NCBI GenBank assembly: GCA_913060505.1
Contig: CAJXRQ010000001.1
Location: 186,001 to 250,000, forward strand
DNA: 64,000 nt
Reading direction: 5' to 3'
Source: an uncultured Desulfovibrio sp.
GTDB lineage: Bacteria; Desulfobacterota; Desulfovibrionia; Desulfovibrionales; Desulfovibrionaceae
Part shown: in pieces, positions 1 through 7,871 of the stretch
Layout: the number at the start of each line of letters is the position of its first letter
How positions within the stretch are numbered: position 1 is the stretch's first letter
Translations under genes and position numbers: made by a program
Notes under the pieces: generated by a model
Told to the model about the DNA's origin: nothing
The model's input: only the letters and a program-made list of their open reading frames with translations
Databases searched by the model: none

Positions 1-19
1 CGGGCCTCCTTTCGGTTTT

Positions 20-1171
20 ATGGCAAAACAGGACATCGCACCCGTAGAGGAATTGCAGCAACGGTTCGCGCCAGTGCTGCGTCCGTTCGGCTGGCTCAAT
101 GCGCAACTCATGCGCGTTCGTGCCGGTCTTTATGATCGTGGTGTGTTTAAGCAATGGGAAGCACCTGTTCCCACGATCTCGCTGGGCAACATTAGTTGGG
201 GGGGGACCGGCAAAACCCCCATGACTTCATGGTTTATGAAATGGGCTGCCAACAGGGGCATGGAAGCTGCCGTGCTGAGTCGGGGGTATCGGGCCCATCC
301 CCGTTCCCTGCCGCTGCACGTCCGGCCCGGCAATCTTGTGGAGGAGGCCGGTGACGAGCCGTTGATGCTGGCCAAGGAATATCCTGAAGCGTATGTGGTT
401 GTTGACCCTGTTCGTGTTCGTGGAGGCCAGTGGCTTTTCGAACATTTCAAGCCAGGAATCGTGTTGTTGGATGACGGTTTTCAACATATGGCCGTGAAAC
501 GCCATGCGGACATTGTTTTGTTGAGTCCATCGGACCTTGCACAGGGCTGGAACCGGGTTATTCCGGCTGGTTCGTGGCGCGAGGACGAGTCCGCCCTGAA
601 ACGTGCCGACTGTTTCATGATCAAGGCCTCTCCCAACTATTTCCGCCAGATGGAAGATCATATTCGTACGCGCCTCAGCAGGCTGAATCGTCCGATTTTC
701 AGCTTTTCCCTTTCTCCCAAAGGGTTCACGCAAGTGCTCACCGGAAAGTCCGAAAAGGATTTTTTCGGAGAACCGTTTCTGCTGTTTTCCGGCGTCGGCA
801 ACCCGGCACAAGTGCAGCGCTCGGCGCGCAAATATTTCAATTACAAGCCTGTTGAGCACATGGTGTATCGTGATCATCATGCATATTCGAAGGCGGATGT
901 TCTGGACATCATCGCCACGGCCAAGCGCAGGGGCGCGCGTTACATTTTGTGCACCCAGAAAGATGCGGTAAAAATCGGCCCCATGTGCACAGAGGATTTC
1001 TGGACATTCAGCCTGCGCGTTGATTTCGGCCCTTCCTGCTTTGCACAGGGAGCATCGTTTGGCGTCTGGTGGAACAGGCGCTGGAACACATTGACCCGCG
1101 AAAACCTATTTGGCGATCCGCCGTCCCATGGGGAACCCGGTCGCGAGAATCAAGAGACCGGAGAAATATAG
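20..1171 (+). CDS. lpxK: Tetraacyldisaccharide 4'-kinase LpxK
   Basis: This 383-residue protein matches LpxK, the inner-membrane kinase that phosphorylates the 4' position of the lipid A disaccharide. A P-loop of the LpxK type (GGTGKTP) lies near residue 61 and is followed by the conserved SRGY segment. The LLDDGFQH block near residue 150 is the family hallmark. The N-terminal stretch before the P-loop is the expected membrane-associated helix. The gene ends two bases before the ATG of the downstream RNase R gene, so the two are probably co-transcribed. The start is the first ATG in the window; I cannot judge its ribosome site because the sequence begins 19 bases upstream. Confidence 0.95.
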   Translation: MAKQDIAPVEELQQRFAPVLRPFGWLNAQLMRVRAGLYDRGVFKQWEAPVPTISLGNISWGGTGKTPMTSWFMKWAANRGMEAAVLSRGYRAHPRSLPLHVRPGNLVEEAGDEPLMLAKEYPEAYVVVDPVRVRGGQWLFEHFKPGIVLLDDGFQHMAVKRHADIVLLSPSDLAQGWNRVIPAGSWREDESALKRADCFMIKASPNYFRQMEDHIRTRLSRLNRPIFSFSLSPKGFTQVLTGKSEKDFFGEPFLLFSGVGNPAQVQRSARKYFNYKPVEHMVYRDHHAYSKADVLDIIATAKRRGARYILCTQKDAVKIGPMCTEDFWTFSLRVDFGPSCFAQGASFGVWWNRRWNTLTRENLFGDPPSHGEPGRENQETGEI

Positions 1172-1173
1172 TA

Positions 1174-3357
1174 ATGGCCAGGAAGAAACGTAAGACAAGT
1201 GCCGCAACAGGCAAAGCCGGCCTCAACAAGGACGTAGTGCTGCGTTTGTTCAAGGAGCAGCGCAGGCCGCTCTCCCGTGCCGAAGTGGTTCGACGGCTGC
1301 ATTTGAGCAAGAAGCACAAGCCCGAAGTCAAGAATATCCTCAAGGAATTGACGCGCGAAGGGGCACTTGTGCGCATTCGGCGCGCATATGGCCTTGCCGG
1401 GGCCATGCATCTGGTTTCCGGCCGGTTGGAGATGACTCGTTCGGGCGTGGGATTTGTGGTTCCCGATGACGTCCGGCGCAAGGATATTTTTATCAGCCAG
1501 AAGAATCTGAATGGCGCATGGCATGGGGACCGGGTTTCCTGTGCCGTGGTGCGCGAAGCCCGGGGAGGGCGCAACCACGAAGGACGCATTGTCCGTATTC
1601 TGGAACGTGGACGGGATTTGCTGCCGGTCAAGGTGTTCAAGGAACTTGGCGATGACGATTGGGCTGCCAGGCCCACGGACCCGCTTCTGGATTTCGGGCT
1701 CATTGTTTCAGCCCCGGAAGGCATGGAGTTGCAAAGGGGTGACATCGTCCTGTGCGAACCCGGTGAACAATTGGACCCCTTGATGTGGGAAGGGGAATTG
1801 GTGGAACGACTCGGGCCTGAAACCGATGTTCGGGTGCAGGAAGCCCTGGTCAAATCCAACCACTCCATCCGTATTCGCTTTCCTGACGATGTGCTGCACG
1901 AGGCGGAACAGCTTCCGCAGCAACCTGATGAAGATGATTTCCGTGGCCGTGAGGATTTGCGCTCCTTGCCGTTTGTCACCATTGACGGAGCCACGGCCAA
2001 GGACTTTGACGATGCCGTATTTGTGGAACGCGACGGCAAAGGATATCGGCTTTGGGTCGCCATTGCCGACGTTGCCCACTACGTGCAGGAAGGTTCACCT
2101 CTTGACCGTGAAGCATTGGAACGCGGTAATTCCTATTATTTCCCTCTGTCTGTTGAGCCGATGTTTCCGGAACGTCTGTCCAACGGATTGTGCAGTCTGA
2201 ATCCGGATGTACCGCGGCTGACCATGGCCGTTTGCATGGAGCTTTCCGCCAAGGGCGTGGTCAAATCCGCCCGGATGTTCAATGCGGTTATTCGAAGCCA
2301 TGCGCGACTGACCTATGGCCAGATTCGTGACGCTGTACTGCAACGGGACAACTCGGCTCGCAAGTCGATTGAACCCGATTTGCTGCCCATGCTGGATCTG
2401 TGTGAAGAGCTGGCCCGCAAGATCAATGCTCTCCGCTCCGGAAGAGGCAGTCTTGATTTCGAACTGCCCGAACCTCGCGCCGATATATCAGATGATGGCG
2501 AAATCCGTGGCTTTGGAGCCACACAGCGCCATTTTGGCCACCAGATTATCGAAGAATTCATGATTGCGGCCAACGAAGCCGTGGCCCGTTTTCTGGTGGA
2601 AGAAGGCCTGCCGTGCCTGTTTCGCGTCCACCCTGAGGCAAGCGAGGAAAAGCTGGACAATCTGTTCCGTTTCCTGAGCCTGACCGACCCGGACATGACC
2701 CGCCCCAAGGAAATTACTCCCAAAGCATTGCAGGAGCTGATCTCCAAGGTTTCCGGAACTCCAAAGGAATTTGTGGTCAACCGCCTGCTGCTCCGTTCCA
2801 TGAAGCAGGCCAAGTATTCACCGGTCAACGAAGGGCACTTCGGGCTGGCTTCGGAATGCTATTGCCATTTCACTTCGCCCATCCGTCGCTATGCCGATCT
2901 CGTTGTGCATAGACTGGTAAAGATCGCCATTGGCGGAAACGGTGCCATTCCCGGAGGCAAGCTACTGCTGAAGATCGCCGGAAATCTTTCGTCCCGCGAA
3001 CGCTGCGCCATGGACGCGGAACGGGAAATTTATCGCAGACTGATGGTTCTGTTCATGAAAGACCAGGAAGGGCAACGGTTCTCGGCCGTTGTTTCGCAGA
3101 TCATGGATTTCGGCTTCCGGGTTGAACTGTCCGACGTCATGGCCGAGGGAATCATCCGCCTTTCTTCGTTGGACGACGACTATTACGCCTATTGGCGCCA
3201 TCGGGAAATGCTGGTGGGCGAACGCACCGGCCGGGCCTTTACCATCGGGCAGCAAGTGAGTGTCGTTCTGGAATATGCCGATCTGGAGCGCCTTGAGCTG
3301 AATTTTGAGCTGGATTCTGCCCAATCCTCCACAGACTACAAGAATTTGATAGCATGA
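1174..3357 (+). CDS. rnr: Ribonuclease R
   Basis: This is a 727-residue 3'-5' exoribonuclease of the RNB family, which degrades structured RNA. Order of domains: N-terminal winged-helix segment (about 10-80), cold-shock RNA-binding domains (about 85-235), RNB catalytic domain with the metal-binding DGATAKDFDDAV motif (near 270), and a C-terminal S1 domain (about 630-715). The reading frame is open further upstream, but ATG 1174 is chosen because GGAG at 1160-1163 precedes it at good distance and the upstream extension would lie inside lpxK. The protein is somewhat shorter than the E. coli enzyme at its C-terminus, lacking most of the lysine-rich tail. Confidence 0.94.
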   Translation: MARKKRKTSAATGKAGLNKDVVLRLFKEQRRPLSRAEVVRRLHLSKKHKPEVKNILKELTREGALVRIRRAYGLAGAMHLVSGRLEMTRSGVGFVVPDDVRRKDIFISQKNLNGAWHGDRVSCAVVREARGGRNHEGRIVRILERGRDLLPVKVFKELGDDDWAARPTDPLLDFGLIVSAPEGMELQRGDIVLCEPGEQLDPLMWEGELVERLGPETDVRVQEALVKSNHSIRIRFPDDVLHEAEQLPQQPDEDDFRGREDLRSLPFVTIDGATAKDFDDAVFVERDGKGYRLWVAIADVAHYVQEGSPLDREALERGNSYYFPLSVEPMFPERLSNGLCSLNPDVPRLTMAVCMELSAKGVVKSARMFNAVIRSHARLTYGQIRDAVLQRDNSARKSIEPDLLPMLDLCEELARKINALRSGRGSLDFELPEPRADISDDGEIRGFGATQRHFGHQIIEEFMIAANEAVARFLVEEGLPCLFRVHPEASEEKLDNLFRFLSLTDPDMTRPKEITPKALQELISKVSGTPKEFVVNRLLLRSMKQAKYSPVNEGHFGLASECYCHFTSPIRRYADLVVHRLVKIAIGGNGAIPGGKLLLKIAGNLSSRERCAMDAEREIYRRLMVLFMKDQEGQRFSAVVSQIMDFGFRVELSDVMAEGIIRLSSLDDDYYAYWRHREMLVGERTGRAFTIGQQVSVVLEYADLERLELNFELDSAQSSTDYKNLIA

Positions 3358-3451
3358 CATCTTTGGTTAATAAAAAATGTAGTTGTTTGTTGACATGGGT
3401 GTTTTGCTATGGTTGACTATTTTCGGTTATCGTATCAACAAGGCAGCAAGT

Positions 3452-4117
3452 ATGAGCAATATTGGTTTTGATGGTTTTTTTGAGCGTATATGCTCGGTAA
3501 CAAATGTATCCAGCCAGTCGGACCTTGCGCGAACGCTTGGCGTCGGCAGGGCGGCTGTTTCGTTGGCCAAGAAAAAGAATAGTGTTCCGCCTCGCTGGAT
3601 ATTGGATTTGGCGTCCATGTTTGACGTCAATCCATTATGGCTTGAGACTGGGCGCGGCGATCCCCGATCTTCTGCAAGTGGAACGGGGCGTGATACTGAC
3701 GATTTGTATTTTGAGCAGGTGCCTAAGGTTCGGGCCAGGCTTTGTGCCGGAGGCGGTTCCTTTGAAACCGGTGGACAGGTTGAGGAATATCTGTCTTTCC
3801 GGTCGGATTGGATTCACGCCCGTGGGAATCCTGCCAACATGGTGATCATGGAAGTCGTGGGCAACAGCATGGAGCCTGAACTCAAGGAGGGGGATGAAGT
3901 GCTCATTGATCAGGCCGATATCAATGTCCTGTCCGGCGGTATTTATGCTGTTGGTGTGGAAGATACGGTTATGGTCAAGCGGGTGGAGCGTCTGCCCGGA
4001 ACTCTGGTCTTGCGAAGTGACAATACGGACTACTCTCCCATTCATCTTTCCGGCGATGAATTGGATACAGTGCGCGTGATCGGAAAGATTCTGTGGGTGG
4101 GAAGAGAGTACCGCTAG
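3452..4117 (+). CDS. CI/LexA-like repressor with S24 peptidase domain
   Basis: This 221-residue transcription regulator has an N-terminal CI-type helix-turn-helix (SQSDLARTLGVGRAAVS, about residues 18-40) and a C-terminal S24 domain. The serine of GNSMEP and the lysine in VMVKRVE fit the LexA/UmuD catalytic dyad, and LCAGGG could be the self-cleavage region. Such proteins usually sense DNA damage or other stress and cleave themselves. I prefer ATG 3452, just before the HTH domain, with AAGG at 3440-3443; a longer frame from about 3383 has no good ribosome site. An extended -10 box (TGcTATGGT, 3405-3413) may be its promoter. There are no phage genes nearby, so it is probably a resident regulator. 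Its targets are unknown. Confidence 0.85.
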   Translation: MSNIGFDGFFERICSVTNVSSQSDLARTLGVGRAAVSLAKKKNSVPPRWILDLASMFDVNPLWLETGRGDPRSSASGTGRDTDDLYFEQVPKVRARLCAGGGSFETGGQVEEYLSFRSDWIHARGNPANMVIMEVVGNSMEPELKEGDEVLIDQADINVLSGGIYAVGVEDTVMVKRVERLPGTLVLRSDNTDYSPIHLSGDELDTVRVIGKILWVGREYR

Positions 4118-4135
4118 ATTCCATATTGTATTTCT

Positions 4136-4162
4136 GTGGAGGCTCATGCCTCCACTTTTTTT
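4136..4162 (+). terminator. Intrinsic terminator after the S24 repressor
   Basis: A perfect 8-bp stem (GTGGAGGC / GCCTCCAC) with a TCAT loop is followed by seven T residues. It lies 18 bases after the repressor stop codon and separates that gene from the promoter of the small zinc-ribbon gene. Confidence 0.92.
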
Positions 4163-4183
4163 GCAAAGTGTGTTTAATTTATA

Positions 4184-4212
4184 TTGACATTGTCTAGCTG
4201 TATGTTTATTAA
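4184..4212 (+). promoter_or_regulatory. Sigma-70 type promoter of the small zinc-ribbon gene
   Basis: TTGACA at 4184-4189, a 17-base spacer, and TATTAA at 4207-4212 form a near-consensus promoter about 60 bases upstream of the ATG at 4271. It follows the repressor terminator directly, so the small gene has its own transcription start. Confidence 0.75.
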
Positions 4213-4270
4213 GAGTTCACGTTTTGTTTGAAAAGAAAAAATCATAATACATAATTAAGGAGATGCAGTC

Positions 4271-4432
4271 ATGCAGGAACGTTTTTGCTCATGTGGCAAC
4301 AAGGTGATGGTCCATTACGGTGTGGTCAAAACTTCCTGGAAACCTGTTTTTTCCGTTGCGGATGGTCAGGCTTCTTTTATCCGGGTGTGCCCGTGTTGCG
4401 GTAAACCCTTGGACATAGACTCCCTTCGCTAA
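4271..4432 (+). CDS. Small zinc-ribbon-like protein, 53 residues
   Basis: An uninterrupted 53-residue frame begins at ATG 4271, with an ideal AAGGAG (4258-4263) eight bases upstream. The protein starts MQERFCSCGNK and carries a second cysteine cluster, VCPCCGK, near residue 38. The two Cys-x-Cys / Cys-Cys knuckles flank a roughly 30-residue loop and suggest a single bound zinc. I do not recognise the family. It has a near-consensus promoter (4184-4212) and a strong terminator (4459-4498), so it forms a monocistronic unit between the repressor and the pilus locus. That layout argues for a real, well-expressed gene. Function unknown; a small nucleic-acid-binding or regulatory protein is only a guess. 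Confidence 0.8.
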   Translation: MQERFCSCGNKVMVHYGVVKTSWKPVFSVADGQASFIRVCPCCGKPLDIDSLR

Positions 4433-4914
4433 ATTTTCCCCTCTTCCCTGTCTTGTGACCCCCGTCTGCCGGAATCCGGTAGGCGGGGGTTGCTTTTTCC
4501 ACAGGTAGCTACTTTGAGCATACTGGATTTTGTTGAATTTGGCTGTAATTTGTCAAACTGATGTTTTGTTACAACGAATTGTCAATAAGTTTAGGGTTTT
4601 CTTGAGTGGTCATTTTTTTTTATTCTATTGATATATTTGTTTAAAATGTAAAAGCAGTGTGAAAAGGATGTTAGGGGGTGTTTGGGGATACGGGGTGTGA
4701 GGGGGATCTAATTATTAAAAATGAGTTTGGGGGAAGTTGGAAATATAATTGTAAGGATGGTAATCAATTTATAAAGAGCCTGCGAGGGTAATGAAGACAG
4801 GGCTGTTCTGCAGTATTTCTCCATGCTTTTTTTGTGTATTCAGGCAAGGCAATTTCCCATTGCGTTGTTTTAAACGGCGTTTAGCCATCGTGCTTTTCAT
4901 CAAAGGTAACGTGA
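4433..4914. other. AT-rich intergenic region upstream of the pilus operon
   Basis: After the terminator at 4459-4498, about 415 bases carry no frame I can support. The stretch is markedly AT-rich, with a T9 run near 4613-4621 and several G-tracts around 4670-4740. It must contain the promoter of the pilus operon, but I find no near-consensus sigma-70 or sigma-54 site that I would commit to. TTGGCTGTAATTTGTC near 4540 only loosely resembles a sigma-54 site. A long regulated leader is possible. Confidence 0.5.
4459..4498 (+). terminator. Intrinsic terminator after the zinc-ribbon gene
   Basis: CCCCCG/CGGGGG outer and CCGG/CCGG inner pairing (4459-4489, AAT loop) is followed by TTGCTTTTT. It lies 26 bases after the stop codon of the 53-residue gene. 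Confidence 0.88.
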
Positions 4915-6738
4915 GTGAGTTCAGAGAAAAAAGCAAATTCGACTGAAGAGTTGCTGCAAATTATTCGTGGGAACGAAGAAGTCTCTCCCGTTGCCGATTC
5001 CGCTCCTCAGAAAAAAAAGTCCAAAACAGGCAAGCGTAAATCTTCCTCCGGTCTTTTTTCTTTCAATAGACGGGTTATGCTCGGCGTGGAAGTGGGGAAC
5101 GACTGCATCGATTTTGTGCGAGTGTCCTCAACGGATTTCGATTTTCGCGGCGCCGTTGCCGAGCGTGTGTACATCCCGTCCGATATGCAGCAAGGCAGCG
5201 ACGAGTTTGTTGAACTTCTCGGTGACTCCATTGCCCGTTTGTGTGGCCAGAGTGGAGTGCCGGAAATCTGGACGACGATCCGCACACCTGATGTTGACCT
5301 CGGTCCTGTTCTCATTCCCAAAGTTTCCTCTTCCAAAATTGCGGATACCGTTTACTGGACGATCAAGAAAGAGAAGAAATTTGACGAGCGGGATTATGTT
5401 TTCGACATTATTCCCTGCGGTGTGGTCAAGGATGAAGGCGTCAACAAGCTGGAAGTTCTGACCGGTATGGGGCGCCGAAATCGCGTAGTGGAACTTCGGA
5501 ACTGGTTTGAACGAGCAGGTTTCCGCCTGGATGGTGTAACTACCATCTCCGCAGCCATGCAAGGCTATTATGCTCGCGGTTTTGCTCCTGCAGAGGATGG
5601 TCTTGTCGGCCTGATTCATGTGTCCAACGACTTTTCCGCCATTTCGATTTTCGAGGGCGATCGTCTTCTCTTCAGCCGTACCATCAAATCCGGTGTCGAC
5701 AGTATGGCCGATGCCCTGCAATTCCAACTTGGTTCCAACGGGTACTCCTCTTCGGTGAGTCTGGAGGAAGCTCGTTCCGTTTTGCTGAACCGCTTTCAGG
5801 GAACGGCCTCCGAGGAAGAAGTGTTCGGCTCGGGGCTTCCGGACGAAGAACTTTTTGATATTGTTTCGCCCGCACTGTTGCGTCTTGCCCGACAGGCAGA
5901 CCGCACTCTTGAATATTATTATAACAACTTCAAGCAACGTTGCAGCGTGCTGCATGTGAGCGGTGCTCTTTTTGCCAGCCAACGGGTCTGTGATTACATC
6001 TCAGCGCAACTGGGGCTCCCCGTAATACCGGTTCGTGTCCTCCCTGAGAGCGCGCGACTCGGTGACGGCAGCCGTGAGGATCGTCTTGCGTTTAACTCTG
6101 CCGCAGCGTTGGCAATGTCCGAAAGTGGCAAGACCATCAACTTGCTTGTAAACCACGAGCAACGTGCACAGAACCGTTTCTGGCAGCGGCTCCATGACGG
6201 TGTTGTTGTTGCCGGTGTCATTTTGGCTTTGGTGGTGGCCGGACTTTTCGGATGGCAAAAGTACGTTGAAATTTCCAAGAAAGCGGAACTGGATAGATTG
6301 AACGGGAAATATGCTCGCATTGAACCAAAGGTTACGTATGAGCAACTCGTTTCACTTACTGCTACCATTGAAAAAGAACATGGCGATTTGCGCAGGATGG
6401 GGCAGCGATACGAGCCTTTTTCCGTTCTTGCCGAATTGACCCGGTTTACACCGTCGAGCATTCGTTTTTTGAATATCAGCATCGACCATGAAGTGCTGCC
6501 TGAGGCCAACGCTGAGGGGAAAGTCGTGAAAAGCAAGGAACAACCACGTGGGCTTGCCGTGCTTGACGGAGTCGTGCTTCCTTCTGGCGAGGATTACAAT
6601 ACGACCTTGTCGCGGTTTCTCATCAAGTTGCAATCATCACCGCTTTTTTCTCAATACCAGATATTGTCCAGCGAAGTGACGCAATTGTCCACGGAAGGTG
6701 AAGTTCTTCATTTTGTCCTGCACGTGAGCCTTGTATGA
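4915..6738 (+). CDS. PilM-PilN fusion protein of the pilus assembly platform
   Basis: This 607-residue protein joins two pilus platform components. Residues about 50-400 form an actin/FtsA-like PilM domain (starting MLGVEVGNDCIDFVRV). A single membrane helix follows (about 428-445, DGVVVAGVILALVVAGLFGW), then a periplasmic coiled coil and a PilN-like domain. PilM normally binds a short cytoplasmic N-terminal motif of PilN, so the fusion makes that contact permanent; MshI of MSHA pili has a similar length. A lysine-rich linker (about 33-48) precedes the ATPase-like fold. The start is GTG 4915 with AAAGG eight bases upstream. The stop overlaps the next ATG by four bases, so translation is coupled. 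Confidence 0.85.
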   Translation: MSSEKKANSTEELLQIIRGNEEVSPVADSAPQKKKSKTGKRKSSSGLFSFNRRVMLGVEVGNDCIDFVRVSSTDFDFRGAVAERVYIPSDMQQGSDEFVELLGDSIARLCGQSGVPEIWTTIRTPDVDLGPVLIPKVSSSKIADTVYWTIKKEKKFDERDYVFDIIPCGVVKDEGVNKLEVLTGMGRRNRVVELRNWFERAGFRLDGVTTISAAMQGYYARGFAPAEDGLVGLIHVSNDFSAISIFEGDRLLFSRTIKSGVDSMADALQFQLGSNGYSSSVSLEEARSVLLNRFQGTASEEEVFGSGLPDEELFDIVSPALLRLARQADRTLEYYYNNFKQRCSVLHVSGALFASQRVCDYISAQLGLPVIPVRVLPESARLGDGSREDRLAFNSAAALAMSESGKTINLLVNHEQRAQNRFWQRLHDGVVVAGVILALVVAGLFGWQKYVEISKKAELDRLNGKYARIEPKVTYEQLVSLTATIEKEHGDLRRMGQRYEPFSVLAELTRFTPSSIRFLNISIDHEVLPEANAEGKVVKSKEQPRGLAVLDGVVLPSGEDYNTTLSRFLIKLQSSPLFSQYQILSSEVTQLSTEGEVLHFVLHVSLV

Positions 6739-7295
6739 TTCGTAAAATGCGTTTGAAATTTTTTGCTTCCAGAGATGACCGGGCAGCCAAACTCAGCATC
6801 AAGTGTCTGGTTATAGTCGTATTGTTTCTCTTGGGACTGGGCGGTTTGGTTTACCCTGTCTATTCACGCGTGCAGGGGCTGGAAAATACCATTGCCGGTA
6901 TATCCTCAAAAATTGCGGAGCAGGACGTATACCTCCCGTTTTATGCCAAGCTGCAATCAATACAATCAAATGTACCGGTTCTGGATCTTCCCTTGAGCAA
7001 GAAAGTTCCTCTTGAACGCCATAAGGCGTTCGGAATCGTGGAGGAAGTGGAGCGAATCGCTCATCAATCGGACATGGAGACTCTTGATATCAGCGTGGAT
7101 CAGGATGCGTTGCGAGCCGGGCAGGGCACCACTGTGCTTACAGGTGTTTTTTCCGGAAAGGCCGGGGCTTTCCATGATTTTTACGTAGCGGTCAACGCAC
7201 TGCCCTATGTTAAGGAAACAAGTAAGTTGGAATTACGGGCCGTTCCCGGCGGGGTGGAAGTTTTTCTCAAGCTTGCTGTTTTGATACACAAATAG
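6735..7295 (+). CDS. PilO/MshJ-like pilus assembly protein
   Basis: A 186-residue bitopic protein has a short basic cytoplasmic tail, one membrane helix (about 22-42, LSIKCLVIVVLFLLGLGGLVY), a coiled-coil segment and a small periplasmic alpha/beta domain. This is the PilO/MshJ plan; the partner is the PilN half of the upstream fusion, and together they link the inner-membrane platform to the PilP and secretin layer. Sequence signal for the family is weak, so the call leans on size, topology and position. The ATG lies within the stop of the upstream gene (ATGA overlap). Confidence 0.75.
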   Translation: MIRKMRLKFFASRDDRAAKLSIKCLVIVVLFLLGLGGLVYPVYSRVQGLENTIAGISSKIAEQDVYLPFYAKLQSIQSNVPVLDLPLSKKVPLERHKAFGIVEEVERIAHQSDMETLDISVDQDALRAGQGTTVLTGVFSGKAGAFHDFYVAVNALPYVKETSKLELRAVPGGVEVFLKLAVLIHK

Positions 7296-7312
7296 GTGGA
7301 CAGGAAGAGACA

Positions 7313-7870
7313 ATGGCAATTTCGGCGGAGTCCAGACAAAAATTATTGCTTGTTATTCTGGCCCTTGTGGTCGCTTATGCCGCGTTTGACTATTTTTATA
7401 TGCAGGGCGGCTCCGGTTCCGGCACAAGCAGAAAAAACAGCGTCCGGGCTTCATACGAGAAAAACGTCAAGGACTTGATGGCTCGGGTCAGCAAGGGAGC
7501 CCTGAATGCTGTCGGACTGCACAAGGTTCGCATGGCAGGCGATTCCCTCAAGAGTCTTCCCATGTATGAGTCGGAGGGGCCTTTCTATCTGGCAGGACGA
7601 CAAAGTGAATCATTTTCTACGCAGGTGGAAGGGCAAGAGGTCGTTTATTCCGGTTTTGTGGAGCTTGGCGGTGTTCGACTCGCCTTGCTGAACGGAGTGG
7701 AATACGCCGAAGGTGATGCTTTCATTATTGACGGTTATAGAGTGACACAAATCGCAGATCAGTTCGTGATTCTCGTCAAGTCTGCCGAGAGCGGCATACC
7801 CGGGGCACGCGTCAAGGTGCCTATGGCGGAAGAAGAAGACTCGAAGGTAAATATCAGGGTGGTTGAATAA
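7313..7870 (+). CDS. PilP/MshK-like pilus assembly protein
   Basis: This 185-residue protein has one N-terminal membrane helix (about 10-27, LLLVILALVVAYAAFDYFY), a low-complexity Gly/Ser stretch and a C-terminal all-beta domain. The segment with GFVELGGVRLALLNGVEYAEGD is typical of the PilP/GspC homology fold that contacts the secretin. It lies between the PilO-like gene and the secretin, exactly where mshK or pilP is expected. Classical PilP is a lipoprotein, but here the anchor is a membrane helix without a lipobox, more like GspC. AGGAAGAG lies just before the ATG. Confidence 0.7.
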   Translation: MAISAESRQKLLLVILALVVAYAAFDYFYMQGGSGSGTSRKNSVRASYEKNVKDLMARVSKGALNAVGLHKVRMAGDSLKSLPMYESEGPFYLAGRQSESFSTQVEGQEVVYSGFVELGGVRLALLNGVEYAEGDAFIIDGYRVTQIADQFVILVKSAESGIPGARVKVPMAEEEDSKVNIRVVE

Positions 7871-7871
7871 T

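Noticed and set aside
3383-4432. A prophage edge suggested by the CI-like repressor and CII-like genes
   Set aside because: No integrase, structural phage genes or attachment repeats are present; neighbours are housekeeping, pilus or signalling genes.
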